Source of the DNA: Bacteroidetes bacterium ADurb.Bin013
GTDB lineage: Bacteria; Bacteroidota; Bacteroidia; Bacteroidales; UBA932
Length of the DNA: 64,000 bases
Assembly (NCBI GenBank): GCA_002071385.1
Contig: MWFB01000006.1
Span: 1-64,000 of the forward strand
Direction: 5' to 3'
Both the position numbers and the translations under genes were made by a program. Shown piece by piece: positions 1 through 8,593 of the stretch. Under the pieces are notes generated by a model. It saw only the letters and a list, made by a program, of their open reading frames with translations. It searched no databases and had not been told where the DNA came from. The number at the start of each line of letters is the position of its first letter. Position 1 is the first letter of the stretch.

Positions 1-753
1 GAAAGAGAGACCTTTTTCTATAGCGTAATCCCTGATGGCCAGGCGTATGGCATTGGAAGGCTCTGCTTGAAGGTGGCATGTTTCAATGTCCAGGACCTTG
101 TCAAACCGGCCTCGGACGTGAAAACCCAGGGCAGGAGCAGGTAGGGGCGGGAATTGGTCCTGGGGAAGAGGCACAGGCAACGGCAGATGGTCAACTTCCT
201 GTTCCGTTGTGAATACAGGTCCCGGAACCGTATAAGCGGAAGTAGTAGCAGTAACAGTAGCAGTAGCAGTAGCAGTAGTAGTAGGAGTAGGAGTAGGAGC
301 AGGAGAAGCAGTAGCTGGCACCCACCGGTTGTTGGAGAAGGTGAATTCCAGCTTGTTACGGTACTGTACCGTTTTTTCAGAACCCAAGATGGGGTGCACA
401 GGAGGTAAGGTCAGTCTACCAATCCTGGTCAATTGGTCAATCACTTGTTGTTGTTTGAATTCCAGCTGCTTATCGTAGGGTATGGGTTGCCAGCGGCAGC
501 CTCCGCAATCCCCGAAATGGCTGCAGAATGGCTCCAGGCGCATGGGTGAAGGCGTTACCAGTTTCAGTATGTTGCCTTCCATATAACTACGTCTCTTGTG
601 AGTTACCTGTACATCAACAATGTCACCTGGCACGGCCATGGGCACAAAGAGTGCCTTGCCATTGACATGGGCCAGGGCATTGCCCTCGGCTGCTACTGAT
701 TCTATACAGATATTTTCCAGGATTTCCCTGTCTCTTTTTCCCATAAGGTTCAT
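1..753 (-). CDS. rlmD: 23S rRNA (uracil-5-)-methyltransferase RlmD, N-terminal part
   Basis: SAM-dependent methyltransferase expected to methylate a 23S rRNA uracil. Only the first 251 codons are present; the catalytic C-terminal domain lies beyond the left edge. An N-terminal TRAM-like domain occupies about residues 10-65. The Fe-S cysteines of the family are seen as Cys77, Cys83 and Cys86 (CSHFGDCGGC). The segment ALGFHVRGRFDKVLDIE (208-224) is typical of the family. Between the conserved RNKLEFTFS (132-140) and ALGF there is an unusual insert of about 60 residues rich in Ala, Thr and Pro, encoded partly by a trinucleotide microsatellite. ATG at 753 is used; ATG at 744 is an alternative. 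The gene is divergent from the surface-protein gene at 818. Confidence 0.9.
   Translation of the reverse strand, partial: MNLMGKRDREILENICIESVAAEGNALAHVNGKALFVPMAVPGDIVDVQVTHKRRSYMEGNILKLVTPSPMRLEPFCSHFGDCGGCRWQPIPYDKQLEFKQQQVIDQLTRIGRLTLPPVHPILGSEKTVQYRNKLEFTFSNNRWVPATASPAPTPTPTTTATATATVTATTSAYTVPGPVFTTEQEVDHLPLPVPLPQDQFPPLPAPALGFHVRGRFDKVLDIETCHLQAEPSNAIRLAIRDYAIEKGLSF
238..310. repeat. trinucleotide microsatellite inside rlmD
   Basis: On the plus strand this is a run of AGT/AGC/AGG/AGA triplets. In the rlmD frame it reads as a Thr-Ala and Pro-Thr tract (residues about 148-172). Triplet periodicity keeps the frame open whatever the repeat number. Confidence 0.85.
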
Positions 754-817
754 TTACAATTGGCAAAAATGCGAAAAAAAAAGCGTATTTTAGGAGAATT
801 AATAAAACAGCCAGACC

Positions 818-2101
818 ATGAAAACGTACATTATCTTAAAAAATGCATTCAAAATGCTGATAATGAGCATTTTGTTTGTATCTGGAGCTGTGTTTTCATT
901 ACAGGCCCAGGAGAATACGTTATATATCTCCGGAAAGGTAGTGGATTCAGAAACAAAACGTCCGATGGTTTTTGCATCGGTTAGTATACAGGATGTTGGC
1001 ATAAGCATTGTCACGAACGGAGAAGGTTTCTTCACCCTGAAATTTTCCCGTGTATATGAAGACAAAAATGTAAATATCAGTTATTTAGGTTATCATACAA
1101 GTGTTATACCCGTCAAACAGTTCCTGGGCCAGGAAAAAACACCAATCATAGCCTTGATACAGGCTGCGTTGCCCATACCCATGACCACGGTAAGGCCGCA
1201 GGATCCCCTGGAACTGGTCCGGGAAGCTTTCCGCAGGATAAAGGACAATTTTCCGCAGGATAGAATGCAGATGACAGGTTTTTACCGTGAAATGATCCGC
1301 AAAGGCAATACGTATGTCACACTGTCGGAAGCCGTCGTGGACGTGTATAAACCACCGTATACACCCACATTTGCCGTCGACCAGGTGGGCATCTACAAGG
1401 GTCGTGGAAGTGTTGACTGGGCAAGGATTGACACGGTTTTCGTCAAATTCCAGGGCGGCATCCGCTCGGCTCTGGAACTGGATGTGGCCAGGAACCTCTT
1501 CATGGGTGTGAACCTGACAGAGGTGGATAAGTTTTACGATTTCAAGATTGAAAATCCCGTTCAGATGAACGACCGCATCAATTATGTGATCTCGTTTGAC
1601 CAGAAACCCGGCCAGGAAGACATACTGTTCCGGGGCAAGATGTTCATTGATGTGGAAACCATGGCGATTTCCCGCGTTGAATTCAATATCAATGTCGAAA
1701 ACCGGCCACAGGCGACGGCCATTTTCATTCGTAGGAAACCTGCAGGCTTGAGGGCGCAGGTGGAATACGCCGCCTATTTGGTACAATACCAGCAGATACC
1801 GGGAGGACAATGGGTATTCAATTATTCCAGGACGGATTTGAAGTTCAATGCCAAGTGGGACAGCAAACTGTTCAGGCAGAATTATACCATCACCTCGGAA
1901 ATGGCCATGACCGAGTACAGCCGGGAATCTTACAAGATCCCGCAGGAGAGCCGGGTCAAGACGACAGACATCACATTGTACAGGGTTGCAGATTTTGAGG
2001 ATGCTGAATTCTGGGAAGATTACAACATCATAGAACCAGAATCTTCCATCGAGAATGTGATATCCCGTATAATACGGCAACTAAAGCGCCGCCAGCGCTA
2101 A
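818..2101 (+). CDS. carboxypeptidase-regulatory-like domain protein, exported
   Basis: Surface or periplasmic protein of 427 aa with no assignable enzyme activity. Residues 1-30 form a signal peptide ending LQAQ. A CarboxypepD_reg-like beta-sandwich follows (about 35-105: ISGKVVDSETKRPMVFASV, then NISYLGYHT), the plug-like domain common in Bacteroidota outer-membrane proteins. The remainder (110-427) has no catalytic motif that I recognise and resembles the unnamed C-terminal regions of Bacteroidota surface proteins that carry this N-terminal domain. It is followed by rarA after 103 bases with no clear terminator. The long antisense reading frame over this gene is a shadow. Confidence 0.75.
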   Translation: MKTYIILKNAFKMLIMSILFVSGAVFSLQAQENTLYISGKVVDSETKRPMVFASVSIQDVGISIVTNGEGFFTLKFSRVYEDKNVNISYLGYHTSVIPVKQFLGQEKTPIIALIQAALPIPMTTVRPQDPLELVREAFRRIKDNFPQDRMQMTGFYREMIRKGNTYVTLSEAVVDVYKPPYTPTFAVDQVGIYKGRGSVDWARIDTVFVKFQGGIRSALELDVARNLFMGVNLTEVDKFYDFKIENPVQMNDRINYVISFDQKPGQEDILFRGKMFIDVETMAISRVEFNINVENRPQATAIFIRRKPAGLRAQVEYAAYLVQYQQIPGGQWVFNYSRTDLKFNAKWDSKLFRQNYTITSEMAMTEYSRESYKIPQESRVKTTDITLYRVADFEDAEFWEDYNIIEPESSIENVISRIIRQLKRRQR

Positions 2102-2204
2102 AAGCCTATAAGTACTATTATGCGAAGAATACCGCCGATAATTGTAAAATGCACACAATTTATATTATGTTAAATAGGTTTTTTACAATAAAAAAAAGAA
2201 CTAC

Positions 2205-3491
2205 ATGCTGAACAGCAACATTCCCCTGGCTGAACGCATGCGCCCCTCCTCTTTCAGCCAGTTTGTGGGGCAGGAACACTTGGTGGCTCCGGATGCCGTA
2301 TTGCGAAAAATGATCGAAAGCCGGAACCTTGCCTCATTTATCCTCTGGGGACCTCCTGGTGTCGGTAAAACGACGCTGGCACGCATCATAGCACAAGACC
2401 TGGAACGTACCTTCTACAGTCTGTCAGCAGTAAGTTCTGGAGTCAAGGACGTTCGCCAGATCATCGACCGTTCACGTTCAAATAAGATGTTCCAGAAAAA
2501 CAGTCCCATCCTGTTCATCGACGAAATACATCGTTTCAGCAAATCACAGCAGGATGCCCTCCTGGGTGCCGTGGAAGACGGAACTGTTGTCCTTATTGGT
2601 GCCACTACCGAAAACCCTTCTTTTGAAGTGATCTCTCCCCTGCTTTCACGCTGCCAGGTTTACGTTCTTAAACCACTGGGCGTAAAAGATTTAGAAACTT
2701 TATTTGAACGGGCTCTGAAAGAAGATGAATACCTGAAAACGTTGAACATCCAGGTTGAAGAAACCGAAGCCATCTTCAGGCTTTCCGGCGGAGATGCACG
2801 TAAGTTGTTGAATATTATTGAAATAGTTGTTTCCAGCTACGATCAGGGTGAGACCATCGTCTTCAATGATGAAGAGGTGCAGAAGCGGTTGCAGAAAAAT
2901 ATCGTGCTTTACGACAAGAACGGAGAGCAGCACTACGATATCATCTCGGCTTTTATCAAAAGTATCCGGGGAAGCGATCCGAACGGGGCGGTTTACTGGC
3001 TGGCCAGGATGATTTCGGGCGGAGAAGATCCCCTTTTCATTGCGCGCAGAATGGTCATCCTTGCTTCTGAAGATATCGGTCTGGCGAATCCCAATGCCTT
3101 TCTCATGGCCAATGCCTGCTTCGACGCTGTTCACAAAATCGGAATGCCGGAAGGCCGCATTCCCCTCTCCCAGACTGCCATATATCTTGCCACGAGTGCC
3201 AAAAGCAACTCGGCCTATAGAGCCATTGAGGAAGCTTTTGAAAGCGTCATGAGACACGGAGATTTGAGTGTGCCGCTGCATTTACGCAATGCCCCCACCG
3301 AATTGATGAAAGAACTTGGGTATGCCAAAGATTATAAATATGCACACGATTTTGAACAGAATTTTGTGATACAGGAATTCCTTCCCGCAGAGATCAGTGG
3401 TACCTCTTTCTACCATCCACAGGACAATGCAAGGGAAAAAGAGATAAGCAGGTTCCTGGAGCGCTGGGGAAACAAATATTCAAAAGTGTAA
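2205..3491 (+). CDS. rarA: replication-associated recombination protein A (RarA/MgsA AAA+ ATPase)
   Basis: Clamp-loader-like AAA+ ATPase acting at stalled replication forks. At 428 aa it has the usual family length. Walker A is GPPGVGKT (residues 49-56) and Walker B with sensor is FIDEIHRFSKSQQD (around 105). The C-terminal MgsA oligomerisation region contains ARRMVILASEDIGLANP and ends normally. An A-rich leader just before the ATG is typical for Bacteroidota, which lack strong Shine-Dalgarno sites. kdsA follows 25 bases downstream. Confidence 0.95.
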   Translation: MLNSNIPLAERMRPSSFSQFVGQEHLVAPDAVLRKMIESRNLASFILWGPPGVGKTTLARIIAQDLERTFYSLSAVSSGVKDVRQIIDRSRSNKMFQKNSPILFIDEIHRFSKSQQDALLGAVEDGTVVLIGATTENPSFEVISPLLSRCQVYVLKPLGVKDLETLFERALKEDEYLKTLNIQVEETEAIFRLSGGDARKLLNIIEIVVSSYDQGETIVFNDEEVQKRLQKNIVLYDKNGEQHYDIISAFIKSIRGSDPNGAVYWLARMISGGEDPLFIARRMVILASEDIGLANPNAFLMANACFDAVHKIGMPEGRIPLSQTAIYLATSAKSNSAYRAIEEAFESVMRHGDLSVPLHLRNAPTELMKELGYAKDYKYAHDFEQNFVIQEFLPAEISGTSFYHPQDNAREKEISRFLERWGNKYSKV

Positions 3492-3503
3492 TAAAAAATA
3501 TAC

Positions 3504-3511
3504 TATCTTTG
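3504..3511 (+). promoter_or_regulatory. -7 promoter box for kdsA
   Basis: TATCTTTG matches the Bacteroidota TAnnTTTG box and lies 5 bases before the kdsA ATG, so the transcript would have almost no leader. No TTG is seen at the usual -33 distance. Confidence 0.5.
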
Positions 3512-3516
3512 ATGTT

Positions 3517-4332
3517 ATGGATCTGGATAATTTTTTTCTAATAGCCGGCCCTTGTGTCGTGGAATCTGAAAAACTATGCATGGAAGTGGCCGAAAAGCTT
3601 TGCTTCCTGACTGCAAAGTACAACTTACGCCTGGTTTTCAAGGCTTCCTATCGTAAAGAAAACAGGACACGGGTAGATTCGTTTACCGGGATTGGAGACC
3701 ACCGGGGACTGGAAATACTGCAAACAGTAAAGAATTATTTCAACCTTATTGTCACCACAGATGTGCATACACCCGATGAAGCCCTTATGGCTACAGAGTA
3801 CGGGATTGACATAATCCAGATTCCCGCCTTTCTCTGCAGGCAGACATCATTGCTGAAAGCTGCAGCTCAGACTGGAAAGGCAGTGAATGTGAAAAAAGGC
3901 CAGTTTCTGTCTCCCACCCAGATGCAGTTTGTTGTAGAAAAACTGCTCCAATTTGGAGCCACTATGGAGCGGATCATCCTTACAGAAAGAGGCACCCAGT
4001 TTGGTTATTCAGACCTGATCTTTGATGTGCGCAGCATCCCCATCATGAAAAGACTGAATGTTCCCGTAGTCCTTGACGTAACCCATTCCCTTCAGATGCC
4101 AAACCAGGTCAATGGCGTAAGCTGCGGAGATCCATCACTTATATCAACTTTGGCGGCAGCTGGTGTGGCAGCCGGTGTGGACGGCCTGTTTGTCGAAACC
4201 CATCCCAGGCCGATGGATGCCCTTTCGGACGGGAACATCATGCTGCCGCTGGATCAGATGGAATCATTCATACGCAGGATCATAGCCTTTCGCAAAACGT
4301 ACCTCAATATTGAAAAAGAATCCAATACTTGA
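3517..4332 (+). CDS. kdsA: 3-deoxy-8-phosphooctulonate synthase
   Basis: Condenses phosphoenolpyruvate with arabinose-5-phosphate to Kdo-8-phosphate, the first committed step of Kdo synthesis for LPS. The 271 aa length and the motifs AGPCVVES (N-terminal PEP site), FKASYRKENRTR and LDVTHSLQMPNQ fit the family throughout. The partner phosphatase kdsC is in the same window at 27876. The gene has its own -7 box and is followed after 5 bases by the NagB-like/PIG-L gene. Confidence 0.95.
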   Translation: MDLDNFFLIAGPCVVESEKLCMEVAEKLCFLTAKYNLRLVFKASYRKENRTRVDSFTGIGDHRGLEILQTVKNYFNLIVTTDVHTPDEALMATEYGIDIIQIPAFLCRQTSLLKAAAQTGKAVNVKKGQFLSPTQMQFVVEKLLQFGATMERIILTERGTQFGYSDLIFDVRSIPIMKRLNVPVVLDVTHSLQMPNQVNGVSCGDPSLISTLAAAGVAAGVDGLFVETHPRPMDALSDGNIMLPLDQMESFIRRIIAFRKTYLNIEKESNT

Positions 4333-4337
4333 AATAA

Positions 4338-6245
4338 ATGACACACATCCAGGACCTCAACACACGTTATGAGAATCTGCCGGTTTTCATATATGATGAC
4401 CAGGTAGAAGCTTCAACATACCTTGTTGACACCATACTGAACCTGTTAAGCCTTAAAGAATCCCAGGGAAAGAAACTCGTGCTGGGCCTGTCAGCGCGTA
4501 CGGTCATGATTCCGTTATATGAGCTTTTTGCGCGCGCTTATGAGCATGGCAGGTCTTTCAAGAATGTAGTCATTTTCGGTATAAACGAATACTATCCTTT
4601 GTCTGAAAACGAGATACAGTCTCATTACCGTTTCCTGAGAGAATACCTTTTCGATGTGCTGGATATTCCTAAGAACCAAATACATTGTCTTAAAGGGGAT
4701 ATTCCCCGCTCCCAGGTATCACGTCATTGTGCCGATTTTGAAAAGAAGATCGCCTCATACGGAGGTATTGATGTATTGATAACTTCAGGGATGGGTTCCA
4801 ATGAACCAGGTTCCCACTACAGCTCCCGAACGCGTTTGATCACCCTCAATACAAATACCCGCATAGCCGCTGGCAGTGAATTCTTTGGGGTGGATTTCGT
4901 TCCCAATTATTCGCTGACTATGGGAATTCAAACCATTCTGGAAAGTAAAACCATTTATTACCTGGCCTGGGGAGAAGGAGAATCCAAAGCAATCAAGGAC
5001 CTGGTAGAGGGAAAGGTAGACGAATCCCATCCTTCCAGTTTCCTGCAAAATCACGCACAGACAGAGGTCATTATTGACAGGGCTGCGGCGGCCGACCTTA
5101 CCCGCATTGCAACACCCTGGCTTACAGGGCCCTGTGTATGGACCGAAGAACTTACCCGCAAAGCTGTTTTCTGGCTCTGCCGCCTGTTGGACAAACCCAT
5201 CCTGAAACTCACCGCCCGTGACTACAACGACAACGGTATGAGCGATCTGATCACCGAGCGCGGGCCTTTCAGCAAAATCAACATTGACACTTTCAACAGC
5301 CTCCAGCACACCATAACCGGCTGGCCGGGAGGAAAACCCAATGCAGACGATACCACCCGTCCCGAAAGGGCCCTGCCCTACCCTAAACGTGTGATTGTCT
5401 TCAGCCCCCACCCCGATGACGATGTGATTTCAATGGGTGGTACCGTGGCACGTCTTTCTCAGCAGGGTCATATCCTGCACCTGGCTTATCAGACTTCAGG
5501 AAATATTGCCGTATTTGACCATGAAGTGACACGGTTCCTGGATTTCCTGCAGGAAATATCTCCCGTTTACGGACTGGATCAGGAAAAGACACGTACGATC
5601 TTTGAACAGGCTTCCAGGGATTTGGAGAAAAAGAAACCGGGAGAAGCCGATACGCATGCCATCCGTAAAGTGAAAGAGCTCATCCGTCGGGGAGAGGCAA
5701 AATCGGCTGCACTGTACCTGGGCATCGCTCATGAGAACATTCATTTCCTGGAAATGCCCTTTTATGAAACCGGTGGTATCAAGAAAAAACCTTTATCCGA
5801 TAAGGACATTGACATTGTCTGCAACCTGCTGGAAAAGATCCAGCCACACCAGATATTCGCAGCTGGCGATTTAAGCGATCCACACGGCACACACCGCGTT
5901 TGCTATACCTCCATTATCAAAGCATTGGAAAAGCTCCGTGACAGGCCGTGGACAAGCGATTGCCGCTTGTGGCTCTACCGCGGTGCCTGGCAGGAATGGG
6001 ATGTTGCCGATGTTGATATGGCGGTTCCCCTGAGCCCCGAGGAAGTCATCATCAAGCGCAATGCCATCTTCCGCCACCAGAGCCAGAAAGATCCCGCCAT
6101 GTTTCCCGGTAACGACCCGCGGGAATTCTGGAAAAGGGCTGAAGAGCGCAACCATAATACTGCTGTGCTCTATGACAAACTGGGCATGGCCGAATACCAG
6201 GCCATAGAAATGTTCAGGCTGTACAAAGAAGGGATGAAAATCTAA
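4338..6245 (+). CDS. glucosamine-6-phosphate deaminase-like domain fused to PIG-L/LmbE deacetylase domain
   Basis: Two-domain protein of 635 aa of a type known in Bacteroidota. Residues about 20-290 resemble NagB and residues about 350-500 are a PIG-L deacetylase with the zinc motif SPHPDDDV (around 357) and a later DPHGTHR. The NagB part departs from the catalytic consensus: the usual MDEY is GINEY (81-85), and the GxxGHIxFNEPGS loop with its catalytic His is shortened to GMGSNEPGS (151-159). The phosphate loop is GLSARTVMIPLY rather than GLATGSTP. I infer that deaminase activity may be lost while the deacetylase-like half stays active. The stop overlaps the converging Omp85 gene by 3 bases. 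Confidence 0.85.
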   Translation: MTHIQDLNTRYENLPVFIYDDQVEASTYLVDTILNLLSLKESQGKKLVLGLSARTVMIPLYELFARAYEHGRSFKNVVIFGINEYYPLSENEIQSHYRFLREYLFDVLDIPKNQIHCLKGDIPRSQVSRHCADFEKKIASYGGIDVLITSGMGSNEPGSHYSSRTRLITLNTNTRIAAGSEFFGVDFVPNYSLTMGIQTILESKTIYYLAWGEGESKAIKDLVEGKVDESHPSSFLQNHAQTEVIIDRAAAADLTRIATPWLTGPCVWTEELTRKAVFWLCRLLDKPILKLTARDYNDNGMSDLITERGPFSKINIDTFNSLQHTITGWPGGKPNADDTTRPERALPYPKRVIVFSPHPDDDVISMGGTVARLSQQGHILHLAYQTSGNIAVFDHEVTRFLDFLQEISPVYGLDQEKTRTIFEQASRDLEKKKPGEADTHAIRKVKELIRRGEAKSAALYLGIAHENIHFLEMPFYETGGIKKKPLSDKDIDIVCNLLEKIQPHQIFAAGDLSDPHGTHRVCYTSIIKALEKLRDRPWTSDCRLWLYRGAWQEWDVADVDMAVPLSPEEVIIKRNAIFRHQSQKDPAMFPGNDPREFWKRAEERNHNTAVLYDKLGMAEYQAIEMFRLYKEGMKI

Positions 6246-8473
6246 AAAGGGTATCCCACGCCAAACTGGAATGAGTAATTCTCCCGCTTCAGCCACCGGG
6301 AGGGCGGAACCCATGCCTGTTTTACCGGATCTCTCATTATCATGCCAAGGTCCAGCCGCAGGATGACAAAATCCAGGTTGACCCTGATGCCCAGTCCGGC
6401 GTCCATCGCAATGCTCCTGTAAAAGTCGCTGAAACGGAAAACACCCGCCGGAGCTGCGTTTCCCCGGGGCAGGGTCCAGATGTTCCCTGCATCGGCAAAT
6501 AAGGCTCCTTCCAGTTTCCAGAAAAGAGGAAAACGGTATTCAAGGTTCAATTCAAGCCTTATATCGCCCGCCTGGTTCGGAATGCTGAAAGTCGAATCCA
6601 AGGGCATTGAGCCTGGTCCTATGGTTCTTGCCTGCCATGCCCTGAGGCTGTTGGCTCCTCCTGCATAAAACATTTGCTCCAGGGGCAGTGAGGCTGCATT
6701 CCCGTAAGGTACACCTACCCCGGCATAAAAGCGACCTGCCAGCTGATGGCGGTTCCTTATCAGGGTATAGCCTGAATTGATGTCTATTTTTATATACTGT
6801 GAATACGCAATCCCGGCTATCATATGGCTTCCTGTGCTATCTGCCTTCATCAGTGAATTGAAAGCGCTAAGCAGGTTTCCCGCAGCCTCAAGGCCCACCC
6901 TTACGTAGTGCCATGTTGTATTGTGCACAGGTGAATTGTCGCTGGTGTAATAGAAAATTGATGAAAGACCCAGGTCCAGGTGGTCCCTGTATGTGTCAAT
7001 CAGAAACGGGTCATTGAGTGATTCCAGGAAACCCGGACTCATGTTGTACAGTTTGACCAGTTTCATTTTAACGGGATTCACCGTATAATGGAACTTGTCT
7101 CCCATGCTCCATGTATACCCGAAAGTGCCTGAAGCAATGTTCCTTGTATATTCTGGGCGGGACTGGTAGCTGTAACTTGCCGTGACTTCCGTGCGTGGTA
7201 TCCTTCCTGAAAAGATCCTGTTGCTTACCGGAAAAAGCATTTTTGGAAAGGTCAGCGAAAGTGAGGCACCCAATTCAGTAGCCCGGATGGGATTCTTCAA
7301 TTTGAACTGAAAATTTCCCATCAGTGCCAGGGTCAGCCACTCCCCACCCCGGAATATGTTTTTATGGTAATATGACAGTGCGGGCGAGATCCCTATAAGA
7401 CCGTTCGAATTGCTGGATGCTTCCAGATTCACTTTGTAACCCTGGGAATTGCCAGGAATCATTCGTATGGTACAGTCAACTTCTGCCGTATCCTGCTGTC
7501 TCGAAGAAGATACCTCGTCAAAAAGCAGCGTAACACTGTTCATCAGCCTGATGCTTGACAGACGGTCATATGTTGTTTTCACTTTGGATTCGTCATACAA
7601 TTCTCCCGGTCGGATAAAACTCATGTTACTGATGATACGCGGCCTTATCGTGGTCTTCCCGTTGTAATGGAATGTCATGCCTTCATAGTCCCGGGACTCC
7701 ACGGATTTATAATATGCCGTGTCCATTACCGCCTGAATAGGATCAAAACCCGGGTAAACGTTGATTTTCCTTATCTTATAAGGTTTATGCTCCCCATTAC
7801 CTGGCAATTGAACTTCCAGCGTGGCTGTGCCATTCTGCCTGAGTGTATCGGCCAGGAAAGAAACCAGGCTGCGGTTGAAACTGTAATACCCGTTATTTCT
7901 CATTACTGAATTGATGCGGGCGGCTTCCCTTTCCAGTGTCTGGGAAGAGAGTATGTGGCCCGGCCCTATCACAGCACGGTCCTGGTGCTGCAAATATAAA
8001 GCAGCCAGGTTGGTATCTGCCTTGCCCAGCCGGATGGTGTCTATGGTGTATGTTTTTCCTGGCATGATGGTGTAATGGACCGAGGCTTTCCTATTCCGGT
8101 AAGTAACCGTGTCGGTGATGGTGTTGAAATAAAAACCCAGAGAGGTCAGGTAATTGTCCAGGTTGAGCTTGCTGTAGGTTATCAGGGAAGGATCAAAGAC
8201 AACGGGAGGCTCTCCCATATGGCGGAGAAAACGGCTCCAGCCGTTGTCTTTGTCAGGACTCAGGCTGTAGATATTCAAGAATGCTTTCCAGCCGAAAATA
8301 ATGCTGGTATTTGGTTTTTGGCGAATGTATGATTGCAGGGATGAAGGGGATACGATCTTTTCAGGTACCACTTCTAATGTATTCTTGCGCAACAGGTATT
8401 CTCCCTGTGGAACGTATCGCGTGCCTGCACACCCGGACAGAAACAGGATCATCAGAAAAACACCTTTACGCAT
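6242..8473 (-). CDS. Omp85 (BamA/TamA) family outer-membrane protein, lipoprotein
   Basis: Outer-membrane beta-barrel of 743 aa. The start at 8473 gives a short lipoprotein signal, MRKGVFLMILFLSGC, with a lipobox Cys at residue 15. POTRA-like regions follow (TYTIDTIRLG; KPYKIRKINVYPGF). The C-terminal half is a 16-strand-type barrel with the FYAGGANSLRAW motif (the VRGY-like element) and a terminal strand ending GYPF. This matches Bacteroidota TamA-like lipoproteins annotated as outer-membrane assembly proteins. The upstream in-frame extension to 8527 is rejected because the lipoprotein signal begins here and the -7 box ends 4 bases before this ATG. Confidence 0.88.
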   Translation of the reverse strand: MRKGVFLMILFLSGCAGTRYVPQGEYLLRKNTLEVVPEKIVSPSSLQSYIRQKPNTSIIFGWKAFLNIYSLSPDKDNGWSRFLRHMGEPPVVFDPSLITYSKLNLDNYLTSLGFYFNTITDTVTYRNRKASVHYTIMPGKTYTIDTIRLGKADTNLAALYLQHQDRAVIGPGHILSSQTLEREAARINSVMRNNGYYSFNRSLVSFLADTLRQNGTATLEVQLPGNGEHKPYKIRKINVYPGFDPIQAVMDTAYYKSVESRDYEGMTFHYNGKTTIRPRIISNMSFIRPGELYDESKVKTTYDRLSSIRLMNSVTLLFDEVSSSRQQDTAEVDCTIRMIPGNSQGYKVNLEASSNSNGLIGISPALSYYHKNIFRGGEWLTLALMGNFQFKLKNPIRATELGASLSLTFPKMLFPVSNRIFSGRIPRTEVTASYSYQSRPEYTRNIASGTFGYTWSMGDKFHYTVNPVKMKLVKLYNMSPGFLESLNDPFLIDTYRDHLDLGLSSIFYYTSDNSPVHNTTWHYVRVGLEAAGNLLSAFNSLMKADSTGSHMIAGIAYSQYIKIDINSGYTLIRNRHQLAGRFYAGVGVPYGNAASLPLEQMFYAGGANSLRAWQARTIGPGSMPLDSTFSIPNQAGDIRLELNLEYRFPLFWKLEGALFADAGNIWTLPRGNAAPAGVFRFSDFYRSIAMDAGLGIRVNLDFVILRLDLGMIMRDPVKQAWVPPSRWLKRENYSFQFGVGYPF

Positions 8474-8477
8474 ATTG

Positions 8478-8485
8478 CAAAAGTA
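8478..8485 (-). promoter_or_regulatory. -7 box directly upstream of the Omp85 gene
   Basis: On the minus strand this reads TACTTTTG, followed by 4 bases and the ATG. In Bacteroidota such spacing places transcription start at or near the A of the start codon, so a leaderless transcript is predicted. Confidence 0.45.
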
Positions 8486-8526
8486 AAAAAAAAGGTCAAA
8501 TACGATATCACAAATAATTATTAACA

Positions 8527-8534
8527 TATATTTG
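8527..8534 (+). promoter_or_regulatory. -7 box for the PLP decarboxylase gene
   Basis: TATATTTG matches TAnnTTTG. A leader of about 55 bases would result. There is no TTG at the standard -33 spacing. The leader holds two copies of ACTTACATT (8546 and 8579). Confidence 0.4.
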
Positions 8535-8593
8535 CAATCTGATTGACTTACATTGATTATTTTTTGATAAAGTAACTCACTTACATTACTTCA

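Noticed and set aside
154..408. Small Ser/Arg-rich reading frame on the plus strand
   Set aside because: It is the shadow of the microsatellite in rlmD; the minus-strand frame has clear family motifs.
1085..2080. 331-codon antisense frame over the surface-protein gene
   Set aside because: No recognisable domain or leader, and the plus-strand gene has a signal peptide and known domain.
2102..2204. Possible promoter or small RNA before rarA
   Set aside because: Only weak partial matches to TAnnTTTG and no stable hairpin; I see nothing I can support there.
8546..8587. Two ACTTACATT repeats in the leader of the PLP decarboxylase gene
   Set aside because: Nine-base repeats in an A+T-rich leader are expected by chance; no palindrome or known operator pattern.
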